Assembly: GCA_025093985.1 (NCBI GenBank)
Contig: JACAAK010000005.1
Location: 1,922,001-1,986,000 of the forward strand
Reading direction: 5' to 3'
Origin: Calvatia gigantea
Taxonomy: Eukaryota; Basidiomycota; Agaricomycetes; Agaricales; Lycoperdaceae
Length of the DNA stretch: 64,000 nt
Numbering within the stretch: the first letter of the stretch is position 1; each line of letters begins with the position of its first letter. Position numbers and translations under genes: made by a program. This document shows positions 59,789 through 64,000 of the stretch, piece by piece. The notes beneath the pieces were generated by a model that saw nothing but the letters and a program-made list of their open reading frames with translations, made no database searches and had not been told where the DNA came from.

Positions 59789-62417
59789 TCAGCTCCGATT
59801 AACATGTGCGATACTGTGTGAGGAGACATACACAACCAGATCATGTTCCTCTTTGGAAGGATCTCCGACGGAAAAGAACCCAATGTCAGAGTTGACTTCG
59901 ACGATTTTGCGGCCGTTCGATGGTTCCTCGTTCGACCACATGGGGTTCCATAGCCGCACACAACCTGTACGAGAAGAAAATGCCAGGCCGTCAATGGATG
60001 GCACACAGAAAATGAAATATGGCTGAATAAACTCACCATCTTCGCCTCCACTTAGCAGAGTGTATTGTCCGGAACGCGTGGAAACCCATTGTGCATATGT
60101 AACACCGAATAAGTTGCTCTCTGGGGAGACGAAGTGAGGGTCTTTGTGTCGGTACTTCTGTAAAGCGCCTTTATTCAACATTCGTGTGTCATATACGTGC
60201 ACAGAGTTGTCCGTGCGCGCAAGGGAGAGATAAATTCCATCAGGACTGAAAGCCATAGAATAAACTTCCCGGACGGAAGCCTCCTTGGGAAAAGGCTCCA
60301 AGCGAACTTCCTGGACACAGTTCTTGCTGAAGCCGGTGATGTCGAATAAGTGTAAATAATTGTTTTCTGCCCCTCTGGTCGCCAGGGCCAAAACTTTTTG
60401 GAAAACCATTTTCAGAAACTTGATCACGGCTTGAAGTAAGAATTTTACCTCTATCAACAGCCATTGCATCACCAGCCGTTGTGACGTTGAACGTCAGCCT
60501 TGTCCTTCCCTTATTCACGTCAAAGGCCCTGTGGATACCATCGAGCTCGTCGTTCTGTGGTTCGGACGAAGCATATAAAATATGGGGCCGATTAGTATCC
60601 CACCGAATCGACCCAGTACTGTGGTAAGGATTCGATGACAAAGACAGGGTTGTCCCTGTCCTCCTTGCGATAGGCTCCAAGCTCGAGTATATATGCACAT
60701 CCCTGTCGAGGAAAAGACATTTAGCGGGTACGAGTTGCTAAATACTAGACGTACTTGACTCCGACTGCCAAAACGTTGGAATTTGGATTTCCAGGCTGGA
60801 AAGCAAGCTCGTAGGGTATTCCCGTGCTATAGACATCGACTGGGATAGCTTTCATTCAGAACACAGTAAAAAAAACAATAAACTCGGAACTCACACTCAT
60901 AACCTCCAGAGTACATGCTCGCTCCTTCCGGTCGCTTCCAAACCCTCACTCTCTTATCCATTCCGGCGGAAACAAAGTAATCCCTGTCGCAAGTCAGCAT
61001 CTCAAACCTACGCCAGCATAGAGGCCTCACCCAGAATTGTTGAATTTCACATCATTGATAGTGTAATATTTCTCGCCTGCGAAATTCGGCGGGTTAAGTC
61101 AATATGCAAATGGATGTGGCTGACACTGACCGTGAGCTTTCTGATCGAAATGCCCCGATAGGATGTGATGTTGCCCGTTCCATGTGAGTAACGACCCAGA
61201 TCTATTGTAGGGATTAATTTGTTCTGCGCAAGGATGAATAAGGCAGGCGGGTATCCAGAATTTTGAGACTGACCATCCGGTTCATCCGCTTGACCTCCTG
61301 TGCATGAGCTCGCAATCGCTAGCCAGCCGCGGTGTTGTTCAATCCGATTGATAGCTGTAGACACACACTTAACATCAATTTAGGCGGAGAGCTACTTGAC
61401 GTACCCCCAGGCGCAACCTTGAATGATGCCTGTACATGCATAGCTTTTTCAGAATGGACCCTCCCATATGTCGAATCCCTTTTCACTCTTGACGGTTTTT
61501 GACTGGAACGTTTAGCAGAGGTGGGTTTCTTGACCTGTTCTAACTAACAAGGCCTCTCAGTACCGAGATTCAGCTTTGCAGTTCAGGGACGTACCAGATC
61601 CCAGATGAACTCGGTACCCTTGGGGGGCCTGACTGCCTTGTCCGTCCTCGATGTCCTAAGCTTACGCTCCTGCTCCTTCTCTTTACCACCCGAACTCGAA
61701 AGTGTCCATCCTTCAATCGCATCGAAGACGTCACTTTCAAGGCGAGCAGTATTCTCTTTCGGTGCCTTCCACTGCCACAATGAATACCGAGAACAGTCGC
61801 GGAGTTGGTAATGGCATAAGCATAAAGCAAGGATAGGCGGATAAACCAGTCAACTCACCAGGGATTCGTCTTTAATATCGTATCCATTATGGATACACTC
61901 GTATTCCTCATCCGTATCGAATTCTGGCTCAATTAACGGTTTGGATGTGTCTTCGATTTTTGGTTTGATGTCGTATTCAGGCTCGATCTTGAACTCGGAC
62001 GTTGGTTCTACTTTGGGTTCTATTTTGGGTATGGGTGGGTTCCAGGGTAGTTCCCTCGTCGTGGGTGACGGTGGCCGGTAATTGGAAGGTGAAAGTTTGA
62101 TAGGTTCAGATACGTGTTCATAAGCTGAGGGCCCCATCTCGACGTCCATCGTGTCCTCGTAGGTGTAACCATAATTATGTTCTGGTTGTGGAGTATAACT
62201 TGGCGCGTCAAACGATCTTTCATCTAGTCCAGGTGAGTAATATTGACGGGCAGGTTGTTCATCAGCTCTCCGTAACCGTTTTCTTGGATGTTCCAGGTTG
62301 TCTCGGGACTGATTTGTGTCACGATTCTCCGGTGAGCAAGAGGCTTGTTGGGGGCAAGAGAAACTAAATTCAACTAACCTGAATGCGACTTCCCAAGTCA
62401 TTAATCTCGGGTCTCAT
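59789..62417 (-). CDS. WD40-repeat protein with disordered N-terminus
   Basis: Twelve exons on the minus strand: 62379-62417, 61859-62326, 61595-61771, 61405-61534, 61274-61354, 61131-61223, 61031-61076, 60895-60983, 60755-60848, 60449-60702, 60037-60393 and 59789-59964. Phases close on 2004 nt, or 667 residues. Residues 1-260 are charged and disordered, with a Pro/Glu/Lys repeat-like stretch (PKIEPKVEPTSEFKIEPEYD). From about 270 a beta-propeller is visible: GWLAIASS, YYTINDVKFNNSGDYFVSAGMDKRVRVWKRPEG, VREVYSMAFSPDGIYLSLARTDNSVHVYD and LLSGGEDGCVRLWNP. At least five WD-type blades can be read. WD40 propellers are protein-interaction platforms; the complex it joins is not evident from sequence. 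The first exon is short and its ATG could instead be internal (see the ORF at 62473-62874). Confidence 0.85.
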
Positions 62418-62472
62418 AATCAAAGACGGACCGGTGTCGAAGGTACGACTTGAGCTGGCACTCGACCTACTC

Positions 62473-62874
62473 CTACGATGGTGTCAAATCTCCTGCTTGT
62501 CCCAGTATACCAGATACGCACGTGGTGTTCCGGGAGGAAGAAATAGTACTTCTTCTTAAACCACTCTCCGCTGGAGTTCCACCATTACTGGTACTTGTGC
62601 TCCTCCTTGCGTTACCCTGCATTCTCCTCTGTCTTTCCTGCTCCTTGTCTCGTTTCCTTCCTCCCTCCAACACTTTTGGTTGTTTACTTCCTGTGGCATC
62701 CCATCGCATCCCAGTAAATACAATTTCCTCGTCCTCATCGTTGTCGTCAATTCCTGTCAAGTCGATCTCAACCTTAGCTTCAAGGTCAATGACAGGTGTT
62801 AGACCTCCATTCCGGTTGATGGTATATCCGGCGATAGGCTGCACTCCAACACTTTGACCGCGCCATCGGTCCAT
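62473..62874 (-). CDS. Small charged ORF, hypothetical or 5' exon of the WD40 gene
   Basis: A 133-codon ORF starting MDRWRGQSVGVQPIAGYT with an acidic centre (DDNDEDEE) and a basic Arg/Ser-rich end. No domain. It lies 55 bases upstream of the WD40 start on the same strand. A GTAGGA donor in its last codons and a TGAG acceptor 64 nt on would splice it in frame into PEINDLGSR of the WD40 protein, adding a longer disordered N-terminus. Neither site is strong. If separate, its function is unknown. Confidence 0.5.
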   Translation of the reverse strand: MDRWRGQSVGVQPIAGYTINRNGGLTPVIDLEAKVEIDLTGIDDNDEDEEIVFTGMRWDATGSKQPKVLEGGRKRDKEQERQRRMQGNARRSTSTSNGGTPAESGLRRSTISSSRNTTCVSGILGQAGDLTPS

Positions 62875-63632
62875 GGCCGGGGTGCGGAATCACGGTAGGA
62901 GATTGATAGGTCCGGGGTGTCTCAACGTTCAGAATTTCGTTCTCACGCCTGCTGTATTTACGCAGTTGCTAACGTGAGGTAAGTGAAATGAACAGGGAGA
63001 TCAACGACACTACGCGCTGACGCCGTGAGTCCGTGACGCGCCACGTTTGGCTAGTGCAGGCACGTGTGGTTTCTGGTGGATCACACCTGGGACAGGCGCC
63101 AAATTCCCCCCCTCAGAACATACATATCTTTAAGCTGTCACGACACAGCCAATCCGAATCCAATGCGCACCCTGAGGCTGAAGTCTCGGGTCACGGTCAT
63201 CAGCCCGGCTACTTGACTCGGGCGGGCAGTGTTGCGAGCCGACATGAATTATGAATACTCGCCAACATCATATCCACACTTTTCAACCTCCTACACGTAG
63301 TGCAACAAAAATTTACGTGTTTATTCTGAATAGGATTCCCGTTCGGTGATTTGCTGTTGGACCTGGTCACTTGCACGGTCCAGATGGCCACGATCCAAGG
63401 TATTTTTTTGAATATACGAATCATTGATTACTGGTTATCCTCAAGTTCACTCGTCCACTTCAACACCTTCTCGTGATTTGGAAAGGACTCCCTCTTCAAC
63501 TCTCTGCGTCTGACCTTCTCAGGACTTACCAATTGTTATACGGTGATACAAACAGCCTCCTTCGCTTTCTTAAACATTAGCAGGCTGCTGAATAGATTAA
63601 ATGGTGGATGCTATTTTAGGCACCTACTCGTA
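62875..63632. other. Intergenic region, probable divergent promoter
   Basis: Lies between the minus-strand WD40 locus and a plus-strand gene at the right edge. Only short overlapping ORFs. No element with repeats is seen. Confidence 0.4.
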
Positions 63633-64000
63633 ATGATAACCTCCTTTTACCAAGACCCATCAGAAGCCCCTTGTCCGCCTGCATCACGCAAACCGGCTGG
63701 CATGCTGTAAAAGGTCAGACCACTGCCTCGGAGTACCCCGATACAGTGTTTGTTCTCCCTCCCCAACAATGGTTCGGGAGACACCTGGGAACAGCATCCG
63801 AGAAACCTGCCGGTTTTATACAAGAGGAAATTGTCGATTTGGTGCTAGGTGCAAGTACCTCCATGACATTAAACCCGAGCCGGTGAGTATATGCGTTGGG
63901 TTGTTTCCTGGCGACACTGACAGCCTTGAAGACGCCTGCTAGTAGTGCTCAAGAGAATAGTAGTAGCAGTAAAGAAGAATCGAAAGTGACCCCGGAACAG
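63633..64000 (+). CDS. 5' part of an unidentified gene, truncated by the window
   Basis: An ATG at 63633 opens MITSFYQDPSEAPCPPASRKPAGML, but that frame stops at a TAA. A second frame carries KGQTTASEYPDTVFVLPPQQW to TLNPSR. It then splices (GTGAGT at 63893, acceptor TAG at 63942) into RSAQENSSSSKEESKVTPEQ, running off the end. The two N-terminal frames are offset by one base at a GTAAAAGG stretch near 63710; this is either an indel like those at 20-21 kb or the true start lies within the second frame. No domain is recognised. Confidence 0.45.

Noticed and set aside
1..64000. CRISPR array, bacterial operons or riboswitches
   Set aside because: No regular spaced repeats; genes are intron-bearing and individually arranged, so the DNA is nuclear fungal.

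Overview
This window is eukaryotic and looks like a mushroom-forming basidiomycete (Agaricomycetes). Genes are split by many short GT-AG introns of about 45-75 nt, spacing is moderate, there is no operon structure, and the protein families are fungal (Con7-like C2H2 regulator, DUF202 membrane protein, R3H/SUZ protein, RPB4). The LTR retrotransposons are of fungal type. No species is assigned. Splice models were built by hand; for most genes the exon phases close and the summed coding length is a multiple of three. Those exceptions are stated in the entries.

Layout. 1-2912: no supported gene. 2913-4926 (+): Con7-like C2H2 transcription factor. 4927-11463: gene-poor, with one intron-bearing tRNA-Pro (9261-9346, -). 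11464-12903 (+): secreted M28 aminopeptidase. 13581-16579 (+): 12-exon ELMO/CED-12 protein, convergent with 17092-19247 (-): methylenetetrahydrofolate reductase. 19711-20137 (-): DUF202 protein, divergent from 20381-22410 (+): disordered protein; both carry apparent single-base frame breaks. 22825-25139 (+): DNA polymerase delta subunit Cdc27/POLD3 with a C-terminal PIP box. 27248-29533 (+): AAAP amino-acid transporter. 30005-32686 (+): R3H-SUZ RNA-binding protein. 33121-33772 (+): RPB4. A foldback element (about 33900-34490) separates RPB4 from the convergent PUS1 gene (34501-36536, -), which appears to contain a 3-nt exon.

37292-57295 is a three-layer nest of LTR retrotransposons, all in minus orientation. 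An old Copia element (E1, target duplication ACTCC) was hit by a Gypsy chromovirus (38905-45294, duplication CTTTC) and by a second Copia element of the same family (E2, 49753-56566, duplication GCACA). E2 has an intact 1924-codon Gag-Pol and LTRs that differ at one position I could see. E1 and the Gypsy element are riddled with stops, most of them TGA where CGA is the evident ancestor, which points to CpG decay. The Gypsy element carries an intact extra ORF (328 codons) behind its chromodomain integrase, and this is the least explained coding unit in the window.

57451-59350 (-): D-xylulose kinase, whose 3' end lies 150 bp from the nest. 59789-62417 (-): WD40-repeat protein in 12 exons, with a small ORF (62473-62874, -) just upstream that may be a 5' exon. 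63633-64000 (+): an incomplete gene running off the window. Cellular genes are individually transcribed housekeeping or regulatory genes and I see no gene cluster of shared function.
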